Of a stretch of DNA of 64,000 bases, positions 9,160 to 16,800 are shown in pieces. The stretch lies in NCBI RefSeq assembly GCF_000621745.1, contig NZ_JHXK01000020.1, positions 1 to 64,000 of the forward strand, given 5' to 3'. Below the pieces are notes generated by a model, which saw nothing but the letters and a program-made list of their open reading frames with translations, was not told where the DNA came from and made no database searches. Each line of letters opens with the position of its first letter. Within the stretch, counting starts at the first letter, position 1. This DNA is from Clostridium beijerinckii HUN142 (GTDB lineage Bacteria > Bacillota > Clostridia > Clostridiales > Clostridiaceae). The position numbers were made by a program, and so were the translations under genes.

Positions 9160-9577
9160 CAGTCGAGCAAAGATTTATATATGCTCTTGATATAAGGGTG
9201 TATATAAGTCGAACAAAGATTTTATAATGGTTATAACATATAGTTGTTATAATAGTCGGCGATAAGATTTTATTTGGTGGGGAAAAGTTTTATTATAGTT
9301 GATTTATATCTATTATAATAGTACTCCAACTTATTATATAAGGTCGAGTTAACATTATTCAATGTGTTGAATTGATTTAATATGGCCGTGAGGTTATATT
9401 AAGTTGAATAAATATGTTGTGTGGTGGAGCGAACCATGGTAATTGGTTGTGATTTATTGTATTATAGTCGAAAGATTATAATATGATGATAAGCTATCTT
9501 TTATTGTGCTAGTGAAGATTGTTATGCTCTTTAAAAAACCGTATTTAGTATACATCTATGCTAAATACGGTTTTTTA
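9160..9577 (+). ncRNA. candidate structured noncoding RNA with repeated GUCGA hairpins
   Basis: A stretch of about 420 bases without a reading frame, ending in a strong intrinsic terminator and with no plus-strand gene after it. It contains roughly 45-base degenerate units, each opening with AGTCGA or AGTTGA (near 9161, 9207, 9255, 9297, 9342, 9466) and flanked by TATAAT/ATTATA-like arms that would put GUCGA in hairpin loops. Other clear stems are GAGCA/TGCTC (9164-9186), TTATAAC/GTTATAA (9230-9252), AGTTG/CAACT (9297-9331) and TAATAT/ATATTA (about 9379-9400). It does not match tmRNA, 6S, RNase P, SRP RNA or a riboswitch I recognise. The strand is set by the terminator; the 5' end is approximate. 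Confidence 0.5.
9533..9577 (+). terminator. strong intrinsic terminator of the candidate RNA
   Basis: A 16-bp stem (AAAAAACCGTATTTAG at 9533-9548 with its complement at 9561-9576), a 12-base loop and a terminal T6 run. It faces plus-strand transcription from the candidate RNA; the symmetrical A/T flanks could also stop minus transcripts. Confidence 0.9.
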
Positions 9578-9708
9578 ATCTTGATTCTACTAAATTAAGA
9601 CACTATTAAGAAAATGATAAGTTAATTCATCAGCATATTTGAATCTGTTATTTTCTTTTATGTACTAAAATATATTATTAAATTTTTAGCAGTTCATAAT
9701 TTCAAAAG

Positions 9709-11280
9709 TTAAAAATAAACATCTGAAAATTCTATTCTTATGCGTTCATCCTTATTTTTAATATTTCTATTATATATCGTATTTTCCTTAGCTACTGCTC
9801 CAGCTGGAAGCATCACAGTAAACTTGCTTCCTTTTCCATATTCACTTTCAACATTTATACTACCACCATGTAATATAGCAATAGATTTAACTAGACTCAA
9901 TCCAATACCAGTACCTTCCGCATTTCTAGATAAAGATTTATCAGCTTGTTCAAATCTATCAAATATAATATCCATTTTTTTCTCTTCAATACCAATCCCA
10001 TTATCCTCTACTGATATTTCAACCCATTCATTCATATCCTTGACATTTACAAATATTTCACCATTATCATTTGAAAATTTTGTGGCATTGGAAATAAGGT
10101 TTAGCATTATTCTCTCGATTTTTTCTGGATCACACGCAATAATCTTTTCTTCTGTATCCGTGTCAAAAATAATATTTAAGCCTTTAATTTTAATAAAACT
10201 GGTTACTGACATTACTATTTCTTCTACGACATTAACTATATTCACATTTAACAGGTTAAGTTGAAAAAATCCTGCTTCAATTTTTGATGTGTCCACTATA
10301 TTGTTAATAAGCTTTGATAACCTATAGGTATTTAGCCTTATTGATTTAACATGTCTTATAAGTGTATCCTTTTTATTTATTATTGAATCATCCATATAAT
10401 ACATTTCTAATAACTGAGCCGTTGCCGAAATTACATTTAATGGAGTTTTAAGTTCATGAGATATATTAACTAATAACTCTTCCTGTGATTTTAATGTCTT
10501 TTCCATGATTTTATTCGCCTTTATTTCAGCAGTAACATCCATCTCTAATAATTTATTTTGTTCTTCTAGCATTTTTTCTAATTTTTTTCTTTCTGTAATA
10601 TCCCTACCAAATCCTGATACAGATACCAAATCCCCATTTTCATTATATGTAGGAACTAAAAAATCCTCTATCCAAACATAATGTCCATCTTTATGTTTAA
10701 ATCTTGCACAAAAAGCTTTGGAAAAATCCGAGTTCTTATCTACTTTAGATTTTTGTATATGAATATCATCAGGATGAATAATTTCAAATGGCAAATTAGC
10801 ATTAGTATAATGTATTTCTAAATCATATCCTAAAACCTCTTCAATGGAGGAAGTGAGATATATAAATTTGAACTCAGGTAGAATTTGAAATGCAAAGAAA
10901 ATGTCCTTGGTTTTTTCACACGTTTTAATTAGCTGATTATATCTCTCTTCAATGTGAAGGTATTTACTTATATCTATAAGAGATAGGTATGCTCCAACTA
11001 TTTTAGATACGCCATTAAAAACAGGTTTAGAGACAACCTCGAAACGTAACTGATTACCATCTTTCTTTAAAACTAAAGTCTCAAAACTTTCACGTGATAA
11101 TAAATCATCAAATCTATAACCTAAAAATTTATCAATATTAGTATTTAGTATTTCATTTTGCATAAATCCTAAAATTCTATAACAGTTTTTAGAAATAGAT
11201 TTAATTACTCCATCTGTATTCACTTTAATAAGTAACTCTCTCTTTATTTCAAAATTATCTAAATCAATATCTAAGTTCAT
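9709..11280 (-). CDS. cytoplasmic PAS-domain sensor histidine kinase
   Basis: A 523-residue kinase with two to three PAS/PAC domains in the first 240 residues, a short coiled coil (EKMLEEQNKLLEMDV), then HisKA with the phosphorylated His in NISHELKTPLNV and HATPase_c with N box (NLISNATKFS), G1 (DNGIGIEEKK), F (FDRFEQ) and G2 (GTGIGLSLV). No membrane segment is visible, so the signal is likely cytoplasmic. The start is placed at ATG 11280 because AGGAG lies upstream; an in-frame upstream extension to 11364 has no supporting site. No response regulator adjoins, so it is an orphan kinase whose partner and signal are unknown. Confidence 0.88.
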   Translation of the reverse strand: MNLDIDLDNFEIKRELLIKVNTDGVIKSISKNCYRILGFMQNEILNTNIDKFLGYRFDDLLSRESFETLVLKKDGNQLRFEVVSKPVFNGVSKIVGAYLSLIDISKYLHIEERYNQLIKTCEKTKDIFFAFQILPEFKFIYLTSSIEEVLGYDLEIHYTNANLPFEIIHPDDIHIQKSKVDKNSDFSKAFCARFKHKDGHYVWIEDFLVPTYNENGDLVSVSGFGRDITERKKLEKMLEEQNKLLEMDVTAEIKANKIMEKTLKSQEELLVNISHELKTPLNVISATAQLLEMYYMDDSIINKKDTLIRHVKSIRLNTYRLSKLINNIVDTSKIEAGFFQLNLLNVNIVNVVEEIVMSVTSFIKIKGLNIIFDTDTEEKIIACDPEKIERIMLNLISNATKFSNDNGEIFVNVKDMNEWVEISVEDNGIGIEEKKMDIIFDRFEQADKSLSRNAEGTGIGLSLVKSIAILHGGSINVESEYGKGSKFTVMLPAGAVAKENTIYNRNIKNKDERIRIEFSDVYF

Positions 11281-11561
11281 TTTTTCTATTCTCCTAACAA
11301 TATATATACTGGATTCAAAAGCTAGTATTAAACATTGAAGAGGCTTAATTTTGATACCCTTCATATATTTACATAATTCCTCACTAAAAAATAATTATAA
11401 CATATAATCACAAAGACATCTTAAGTTTTTGTTTTTACTTTGATTACAGATGAAATTTTTTAAACAAATACATTTAGCAGTTATAAATATATAATTTATG
11501 GACCTTAGCGTTTGTAGCAGAGACTTTACGAATGACTTGCTAATAACTTAATCTCCAAATT

Positions 11562-11585
11562 AAAAAAGAGCCTTGTTACAGGCTC
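11562..11585 (-). terminator. intrinsic terminator of the chemoreceptor gene
   Basis: On the minus strand GAGCCT-GTAACA-AGGCTC is followed by T6. It lies about 55 bases after the stop of the MCP gene. Confidence 0.85.
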
Positions 11586-11638
11586 AATATTAATATTTAC
11601 TTTATTACTTATTTGAATTTTTTTCATAGATATATAGC

Positions 11639-13339
11639 CTAAGCTTTTAACTTTTCTGCACTTTCTTTTGTTTGTGTAACCTGTTCTAATACTTCATTGG
11701 ATTTATGACTAATTTCTGAAACTTTATTTGCTATATCTACCGTTCCACTTGCTCCTTCGCTCGTTGCTTCTGCTACCCCATCTATAGTTTTTAAAATATC
11801 ATTAATTGATGCTAAAAGTTCCTCTGATGTTGAACTAAAGTCCATAACAAGGTCATCTACAAATTTTGCATCTTCACTATACTTTCCTACTACTTCAAGC
11901 ATATTACTATAGTCTCTCTTTACATCTTTAGACACAAACTCTAAAAGATTATTTGAATTATATGAAAGATCGTTAACTGCTTCTCTAACCTTATTTGTTA
12001 CTTTCTGTATTTCTGATACAGTATCTTTTGACTGTTCTGCAAGTTTTCTTACCTCTTCTGCAACTACAGAAAATCCACGCCCTGCTTCTCCAGCTCTTGC
12101 TGCTTCTATCGCTGCATTTAATGCCAATAGGTTTGTCTGTTCTGTTATCTGCATGATTGAATCAGATAGTACATTAATTTCTTCAACTACTTTTGACTTT
12201 TCTAAAGCTTTTTCAAGTCCGTCTTTTGTATTTACAAATGTGTTATGAGCTATCATTTGAGACTTTTCAATATCTTCTTTAGTTTGTTGTGCTCTTTTAT
12301 TTATTTCTCCTGCTTGAATCGCTCCATCTTGTGATTTTTCAGCTATTGATTGTACTGCCTTACCTATTTCTTGAGAAGTTGCTGAAGTTTCTTCTGCTGA
12401 AGCAGAGGTTTCCTCAATAGTTGCTGAAAGTTCCTGCGTAGTTGCTGAAACATCCTCTATATTTCCATTAAGAATTTTAACTTCGTTATTTACTGTGTTA
12501 ACCACCTCTTCTATTTTATCTGATTCTTCTACAATATTTTTAATTAAGGATTTTAAGCTTACATGTATATTATCTAAAGCCTTTGCCATTGTTCCTATTT
12601 CATCTTTTCTCTTTTTAAATTCTACAGGCACTTCACTTGTAAAATCGCCACTTGATAGTATGTCCAAATAATTAACCGAAATATCTAAAGGTTTAACTAT
12701 ATTTTTTGTGATAATCTTAGACATCAAGTATCCTACTATAATAGAAACAGCTATAGATATAAGAAAGATTATTGTTATCTTTTTATAATTCTTATTGTCT
12801 AAATCATTAATCTCATCGGCTTCTTCTACACTATGAAGCGCTAACTCTTTTAAACTTGCTTGAAAATTGTTGGCCACAGTTTTAATATCCTCATTCTTTT
12901 CTAATGCTTCCTTTTGCTTTCCCTCTAAAGCAAGTTTTAATATTTCATCCATTCCTTCTCTATATTTTGACAAATCGTTTTCTATCGTTGTAATTATATC
13001 TTCTTCATACGTATCTAACTCTACTTTTTTATAGTTTTGAAAGTTAGCATCAAATGTTTTCCTTCTTTGTTCAATATCTTTCATTTTTTCATTTTGTTTG
13101 TCTTTATCATCTGGATATAATATTATGTAATACATATCTGCTTCAATTGCCCTTGCCTGATTTCTATTATCATTTAACCAGTTAATTGCATTTAATTTAT
13201 TATTATACATTGATTCCATATTATCATTGCTTATTTTTAGCTCAATGTAACCGAAAATACCAACAAATACTGTAAAAATCAATAGTATTGAACTTAATAA
13301 TTGTAATTTACTTTTTATTTTGATATTACTTAATTTCAA
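11639..13339 (-). CDS. methyl-accepting chemotaxis protein with 4-helix-bundle sensor
   Basis: A 566-residue receptor. One membrane helix lies near residues 10 to 32, then a four-helix-bundle periplasmic-type sensor with [13 protein letters not shown], a second membrane helix near 188 to 208, a HAMP domain, and a long MCP signalling coiled coil whose hairpin tip reads [20 protein letters not shown]. It clusters chemical signals to CheA/CheW at the cell pole. The start is TTG at 13337-13339, convincingly positioned eight bases after GGAGGTGA. The ligand cannot be inferred. It is monocistronic, with its own terminator. Confidence 0.92.
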   Translation of the reverse strand: MKLSNIKIKSKLQLLSSILLIFTVFVGIFGYIELKISNDNMESMYNNKLNAINWLNDNRNQARAIEADMYYIILYPDDKDKQNEKMKDIEQRRKTFDANFQNYKKVELDTYEEDIITTIENDLSKYREGMDEILKLALEGKQKEALEKNEDIKTVANNFQASLKELALHSVEEADEINDLDNKNYKKITIIFLISIAVSIIVGYLMSKIITKNIVKPLDISVNYLDILSSGDFTSEVPVEFKKRKDEIGTMAKALDNIHVSLKSLIKNIVEESDKIEEVVNTVNNEVKILNGNIEDVSATTQELSATIEETSASAEETSATSQEIGKAVQSIAEKSQDGAIQAGEINKRAQQTKEDIEKSQMIAHNTFVNTKDGLEKALEKSKVVEEINVLSDSIMQITEQTNLLALNAAIEAARAGEAGRGFSVVAEEVRKLAEQSKDTVSEIQKVTNKVREAVNDLSYNSNNLLEFVSKDVKRDYSNMLEVVGKYSEDAKFVDDLVMDFSSTSEELLASINDILKTIDGVAEATSEGASGTVDIANKVSEISHKSNEVLEQVTQTKESAEKLKA

Positions 13340-13567
13340 AATAAAATCACCTCCAAATTCATTTTCGTTATTTTATACCATTACTCTTTGCAAAAATATT
13401 ATTGTACTGTTTCATTGCCAAATTCGACATAAAAATGTATATTGCTATATTCTTATTATATATTAAATATATTTCTTTATTAAATTATATCCCATAATAA
13501 ATAAGCATTATATTGTTTAAAAACTACTTTAAATCAAATCACCCCGAATCTATCCTATTCCATAATG

Positions 13568-13760
13568 CAAATAAAAAATGAGTTTATCAAAATTTGACAA
13601 TAATCTCGCACTTTAAACCTATTTTCCCATAATATTCTTTTGCTTATAATTATAGCACATTTTTTCTGATTTTATATTAGAATTTAATATAAAACAAAAA
13701 AAGCTTAAAGTTGATTAATTTTCACTTTAAACTTTTGATTTATTGTATTATTTTAATGTT
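13568..13760 (-). pseudogene. decayed copy of the promoter/5' end of the NERD-HRDC gene (29.5 kb)
   Basis: Read on minus, about 180 bases align with few gaps to 29490-29665. The shared block includes a terminator-like hairpin, a TATAAT box in GTGYTATAATTATAA, the leader and what would be the first seven codons (MSIFDKL). Here the ATG is ATT and the frame breaks at once. The remainder of the gene is absent. The block lies between the divergent MCP and cold-shock genes. This is a direct reading of two stretches of the same window. Confidence 0.7.
13694..13736 (-). terminator. terminator-like hairpin within the duplicated leader
   Basis: Arms AGCTTAAAG (13702-13710) and CTTTAAACT (13725-13733) with A7 on the plus side, giving a T7 tail on minus. 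The equivalent hairpin occurs at 29604-29645 in the other copy. No intact minus-strand gene precedes it here. Confidence 0.5.
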
Positions 13761-13822
13761 TAAAATCCATTCTTTTAACAAAGACTATAAAATATAATTA
13801 TTGCAAAAAGGAGGAATTTCTC

Positions 13823-14032
13823 ATGGCTAAAGTTACTGGCGTAGTTAAATGGTTTGATACAGAAAGAGGCTATGGATTTATATCTTGTGACAAAGGAGAT
13901 GATGTTTTTGTACATCATTCCCAAATTAAAGATAAAGGGCCTGATAAAGATCTGCATGAAGATGAAAGTGTTACCTTCGACATTGAAAGTGGCGAAAAGG
14001 GACCTATGGCTATAAATGTTCAAAAATTATAA
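13823..14032 (+). CDS. cold-shock protein, CspA family
   Basis: A 69-residue single cold-shock domain that binds single-stranded RNA/DNA as a chaperone. RNP1 (GYGFI) and RNP2 (VFVHHS) are intact, and the opening GVVKWFDTERGYGFI is canonical. Start ATG 13823 follows AAAGGAGGAA. The upstream 90 bases could hold a cold-shock 5' leader, but no conserved cold box was identified. Confidence 0.95.
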   Translation: MAKVTGVVKWFDTERGYGFISCDKGDDVFVHHSQIKDKGPDKDLHEDESVTFDIESGEKGPMAINVQKL

Positions 14033-14048
14033 TATAAGATTCTAGATA

Positions 14049-14105
14049 TATGGATCAAATAAATTCTATCATTTACTTTGTTGAATTCATTTGATCCGTT
14101 TTCTC
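14049..14105 (+). terminator. long hairpin after the cold-shock gene
   Basis: GGATCAAAT near 14051 pairs with ATTTGATCC near 14092-14100, with inner ATTC/GAAT pairing, and is followed by GTTTTCTC. The T-run is short. Confidence 0.65.
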
Positions 14106-14212
14106 TTAATAATTCCATCCACTCAAAATCTTTGTTCTCCCAAACGGGGACTGTTAACGCCCTAGATCGTAACGTCATGAGTTAATATTTCTCCTGATTT
14201 TTTATGGCTCCT

Positions 14213-15421
14213 CTAATAGGCATTTCGAAAGCTAAATGTATTATTTGAATCTTCAGGTGCTATTACTATTCGATTTCTACCTTGACTTTTAGCTTTATAA
14301 AGAGCAACGTCTGCTGATTTAAACGAAGTATCAAAGGACTTGGAAAAATTATCTTTTAATAAAGAAATTCCAAAGCTTGCAGTTATTTGTATTTGGAATT
14401 TATCAGTTACGATTACTTTATTCTGAATTTCTTGTCTAATATTTTCAGCTAATACACAGGCTTCATTAATTGAAGTTTCAAAAAGAAATATTAGGAATTC
14501 TTCACCACCCCAGCGAGTAGCTAAATCTGTAGTTTTTATATGTTTTATTATAATATTACTTATTTCTTTAAGTACCGTATCTCCAACAGAATGACCGAAT
14601 TTATCATTTACATGTTTAAAATGATCCACATCTATCAAAATAAGAGATGCGACTTTTTTAGACTTACCAATTATTCTCATTTTTTCAGAAACATGATTAC
14701 TAAAACTCCTACGATTTAAGAGTTCTGTCAATGAATCATGACTTGATATGTAGTTCAATTTTGTATTAATCTCTCTTAGAATTATGTTTTGAGCTATTTT
14801 CTCATAATTAGAATTATAAACTCCTGTTGAAATTATAATAATTGCTAAAAAGAAAATAAAACCATTTATAATGTTAGTAACTAACAAATTAATATCATTC
14901 TGAAATATTACCAATCCACTTAAATAAGCTAAGAATGGAATAGAATACACAGCTAAATTTAAGGGAGCTCTCAACATTATAATACTACTAAATATAATAA
15001 GGTTAGCAATAAATACACTACTTACATTCCCAGGCTTAGCTTGATCTAAAGCACTAATTATAGCCATAGAGCTTAAAATTAATATAGTTAAAGTTGGAAT
15101 TAATAACTTATTCATAAGTCTAAATTTATTTTTACTATATTTAGTTAATAGTTTTATAAGAATAATTCCAACAAAAGAAACAATCACATTGAGTGAATGT
15201 AAAATAAAATATTTACTATCATTCCAAATTACATTTGAAGAATGGTTTATTAAGTAAGGGATATCATTAAATAATATGAATAAAATTTCAACTATTATAA
15301 ATATAATAAGAATTAACTTCATTCTTTCAAGATTAGTTACATTAATATCATTGATAACAGTAGCCTTTTGATCTTCTGTAAGGTTTAAATCTAGCTTTTT
15401 CAAAAAATATAATTTATTCAT
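14213..15421 (-). CDS. membrane-bound diguanylate cyclase (GGDEF)
   Basis: A 402-residue protein with a short N-terminal tail, about six predicted membrane helices between residues 30 and 205, then a GGDEF domain. The active site is RWGGEEFL, a functional variant of GGDEF, with the substrate motif FKHVNDKFGHSVGD. An inhibitory RxxD motif is not obvious at the usual spacing. It should make cyclic di-GMP in response to a membrane signal. The start is ATG at 15419-15421 after AGGAG. It has no operon partners. Confidence 0.9.
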   Translation of the reverse strand: MNKLYFLKKLDLNLTEDQKATVINDINVTNLERMKLILIIFIIVEILFILFNDIPYLINHSSNVIWNDSKYFILHSLNVIVSFVGIILIKLLTKYSKNKFRLMNKLLIPTLTILILSSMAIISALDQAKPGNVSSVFIANLIIFSSIIMLRAPLNLAVYSIPFLAYLSGLVIFQNDINLLVTNIINGFIFFLAIIIISTGVYNSNYEKIAQNIILREINTKLNYISSHDSLTELLNRRSFSNHVSEKMRIIGKSKKVASLILIDVDHFKHVNDKFGHSVGDTVLKEISNIIIKHIKTTDLATRWGGEEFLIFLFETSINEACVLAENIRQEIQNKVIVTDKFQIQITASFGISLLKDNFSKSFDTSFKSADVALYKAKSQGRNRIVIAPEDSNNTFSFRNAY

Positions 15422-15649
15422 GGAATAGTTCTCCTAATAGATTTTAAGATAATTATGAAGTATTTTTCGATATATATTTATAAGAAATTACTTATAATAA
15501 CATTTTACCACAAAAAAGCCAAATAGAACATATTAAGCCAAGACACATGAGACCATGGTACCATTTGTGAATCCCCATATTCTCCCATGCAGTATGCTTG
15601 TATAGATTTTTGATATATGCCTGTTTCATCTGATAATATTCTTCTTAAT

Positions 15650-15668
15650 AAAAGGGTCTGACCCTTTT
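15650..15668. repeat. REP-like palindrome
   Basis: AAAAGGGTCTGACCCTTTT, a near-perfect palindrome. It resembles palindromes dispersed by REP-associated tyrosine transposases in other bacteria. Only one copy is seen in this window, so repeat status is inference. Confidence 0.35.
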
Positions 15669-15696
15669 AGTGATGTCGATGCAGTGCAAAATAATA

Positions 15697-15733
15697 AAGC
15701 TGAGATTTTCTAAATATAAGAAAATCTCAGCTT
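15697..15733 (-). terminator. intrinsic terminator of MazG-like gene copy 1
   Basis: Perfect 15-bp stem AAGCTGAGATTTTCT with its complement, 7-base loop, followed on minus by TTATTATTTT. Its stem matches the 25901-25939 terminator at nearly every position. Confidence 0.85.
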
Positions 15734-15746
15734 ATAAATATGATCT

Positions 15747-16064
15747 TTATAACTCTGTGTACTTCTTGCTGTTACCTTTAGCTTTTTCTACTGGATATTT
15801 TTCTTCGTTTTTATCCATTTTGCTATTTATAATTTCCTCTAAATCTACTCCTAATGAATCCGCCATATGTATACAATAAACCATAACATCAGCCAGCTCT
15901 TCTAAAACATGTTCTTTATTATAATTTTCTTCATCCCATAAAAATTCTTCTAGAAGCTCTCCTGCTTCTATGGATATAGCTTTAGATAGATTTGCTGGGG
16001 TGTGAAATTGACTCCAGTCTCTGTCATTTCGGAATTTTCTTATTCTATTTATTGTTTCTTTCAT
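15747..16064 (-). CDS. MazG-like nucleotide pyrophosphohydrolase, copy 1
   Basis: A 105-residue all-alpha NTP pyrophosphohydrolase. The metal-binding motif EAGELLEEFLW followed by EELADVMVYCIHMAD is intact. It is expected to hydrolyse noncanonical or excess (d)NTPs to monophosphates. It is almost identical to the copy at 33968-34285 over its full length. ATG 16064 is preferred; an in-frame GTG lies three codons earlier at 16073. This copy is monocistronic, whereas copy 2 lies in a nuclease/helicase cluster. Confidence 0.88.
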   Translation of the reverse strand: MKETINRIRKFRNDRDWSQFHTPANLSKAISIEAGELLEEFLWDEENYNKEHVLEELADVMVYCIHMADSLGVDLEEIINSKMDKNEEKYPVEKAKGNSKKYTEL

Positions 16065-16210
16065 ACTATCCACTCTTTCTATTCTCTTCCAGTTTTTATG
16101 TTTATTATAGCATATATCACATAAAATGAATTTTGTGAAGATCTCTAAGTATATAAATCTATACTTTTTAAAAATAATTCTTAATCCCGTAAAATACCCT
16201 TGAGGTGTTA

Positions 16211-16374
16211 TAAATTGAAAAAAAAATAAATGTTATAGCTGGAATTATAAAAAATGAAAACAAAGAAATATTATGTGCTTTACGCTCTCCTGTTATGAAA
16301 TAACCAAATCTATATAGGTTCCCAAGTGGTAAAATCGCAAATAACGGAACTCCAAAAGAATCTATTGAGATTTA
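16211..16374 (+). pseudogene. decayed copy of the Nudix gene at 561
   Basis: Bases from TGAGGTGTTAT onward align with the start of the intact Nudix gene at 549-725. The ATG is lost, AAATCG has become AAATAA (stop after the residues LRSPVMK), the Nudix box is degraded (GGK to SGK, the box Glu lost), and a stop ends the frame at 16374. No function is expected. It abuts the promoter of the ABC exporter leader. Confidence 0.85.
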
Positions 16375-16383
16375 ATTATCCCC

Positions 16384-16412
16384 TTGCCTTTTTTGTTAAT
16401 TTGTAGTATATT
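16384..16412 (+). promoter_or_regulatory. promoter of the ABC exporter leader
   Basis: TTGCCT (16384-16389), a 17-base spacer and TATATT (16407-16412), about 45 bases before the leader peptide start. Confidence 0.7.
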
Positions 16413-16456
16413 TGCAACATGATGTTTAAAAAATAATTTTTTAAGGAGGTTTAACT

Positions 16457-16546
16457 ATGAATACATTTATATTATTTGTTAGATTTATAAAATTAAATAC
16501 ATGTACTTATTCATCTGTGAAACCTCGCGAAAGAACTGCTATGTGA
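16457..16546 (+). CDS. leader peptide of the multidrug ABC exporter
   Basis: A 29-codon reading frame starting MNTFILFVRF and ending RERTAM, preceded by a perfect AAGGAGG at 16444-16449. It sits between a promoter and a terminator hairpin and is followed by the two ABC exporter genes. This layout matches ribosome-mediated transcription attenuation, as in Bacillus BmrB before bmrCD and Erm-type leaders. A drug-stalled ribosome on the peptide would prevent the terminator from forming. The peptide itself is not expected to act after release. Confidence 0.75.
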   Translation: MNTFILFVRFIKLNTCTYSSVKPRERTAM

Positions 16547-16595
16547 TATCTATCATTAACTTTTAGCGTTTAACTTTTATATTATTTTGCGTTGA

Positions 16596-16623
16596 ACACA
16601 GCTCTGAATAGCTGTGTCTTTTT
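16596..16623 (+). promoter_or_regulatory. attenuator terminator before the ABC exporter
   Basis: ACACAGCT (16596-16603), loop CTGAAT, AGCTGTGT (16610-16617), then CTTTTT. Upstream AACTTTTA copies (about 16558 and 16572) can pair with TTAAAAGTTT downstream (near 16627-16636), giving a possible competing antiterminator. It is a terminator located between the leader peptide and the structural genes. Confidence 0.75.
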
Positions 16624-16800
16624 GCGTTTAAAAGTTTATAAAGTAGCTTTGTTTAACTTAGGGCACGTTCAAAACTTGTTATTTATCTTCATGCACCTAA
16701 TTAAAGACTTTATAAATTTAAAATTTTAAACATCATACAATATCTAGGCATATCAAACTATCAGATTATTGAAATCATATGCCAAAAAGGAGGAAATTTT

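Larger units (their letters stand above)
15422..15746. other. 325-base intergenic region with palindromes
   Basis: No intact gene. It contains the REP-like palindrome at 15650-15668 and the terminator at 15697-15733. A minus-strand open stretch around 15520-15610 encodes a short hydrophobic peptide ending in a membrane-like run (GLMCLGLICSIWLF) without start signals; it may be a gene remnant. Confidence 0.4.

Noticed and set aside
9160..9577. Possible CRISPR array because of 45-base periodicity
   Set aside because: Repeat units are degenerate and no conserved direct repeat with unique spacers exists; no cas genes are present. Better explained as a structured RNA.
13340..13560. Cyclic di-GMP riboswitch before the chemoreceptor gene
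   Set aside because: The GEMM core consensus was not found; only AT-rich sequence is present before the ribosome site.
14020..14178. Minus-strand 52-codon frame with an AGGAG about 13 bases upstream
   Set aside because: It runs through the hairpin and the end of the cold-shock gene, and its protein sequence resembles nothing recognised; more likely a chance frame over a terminator.
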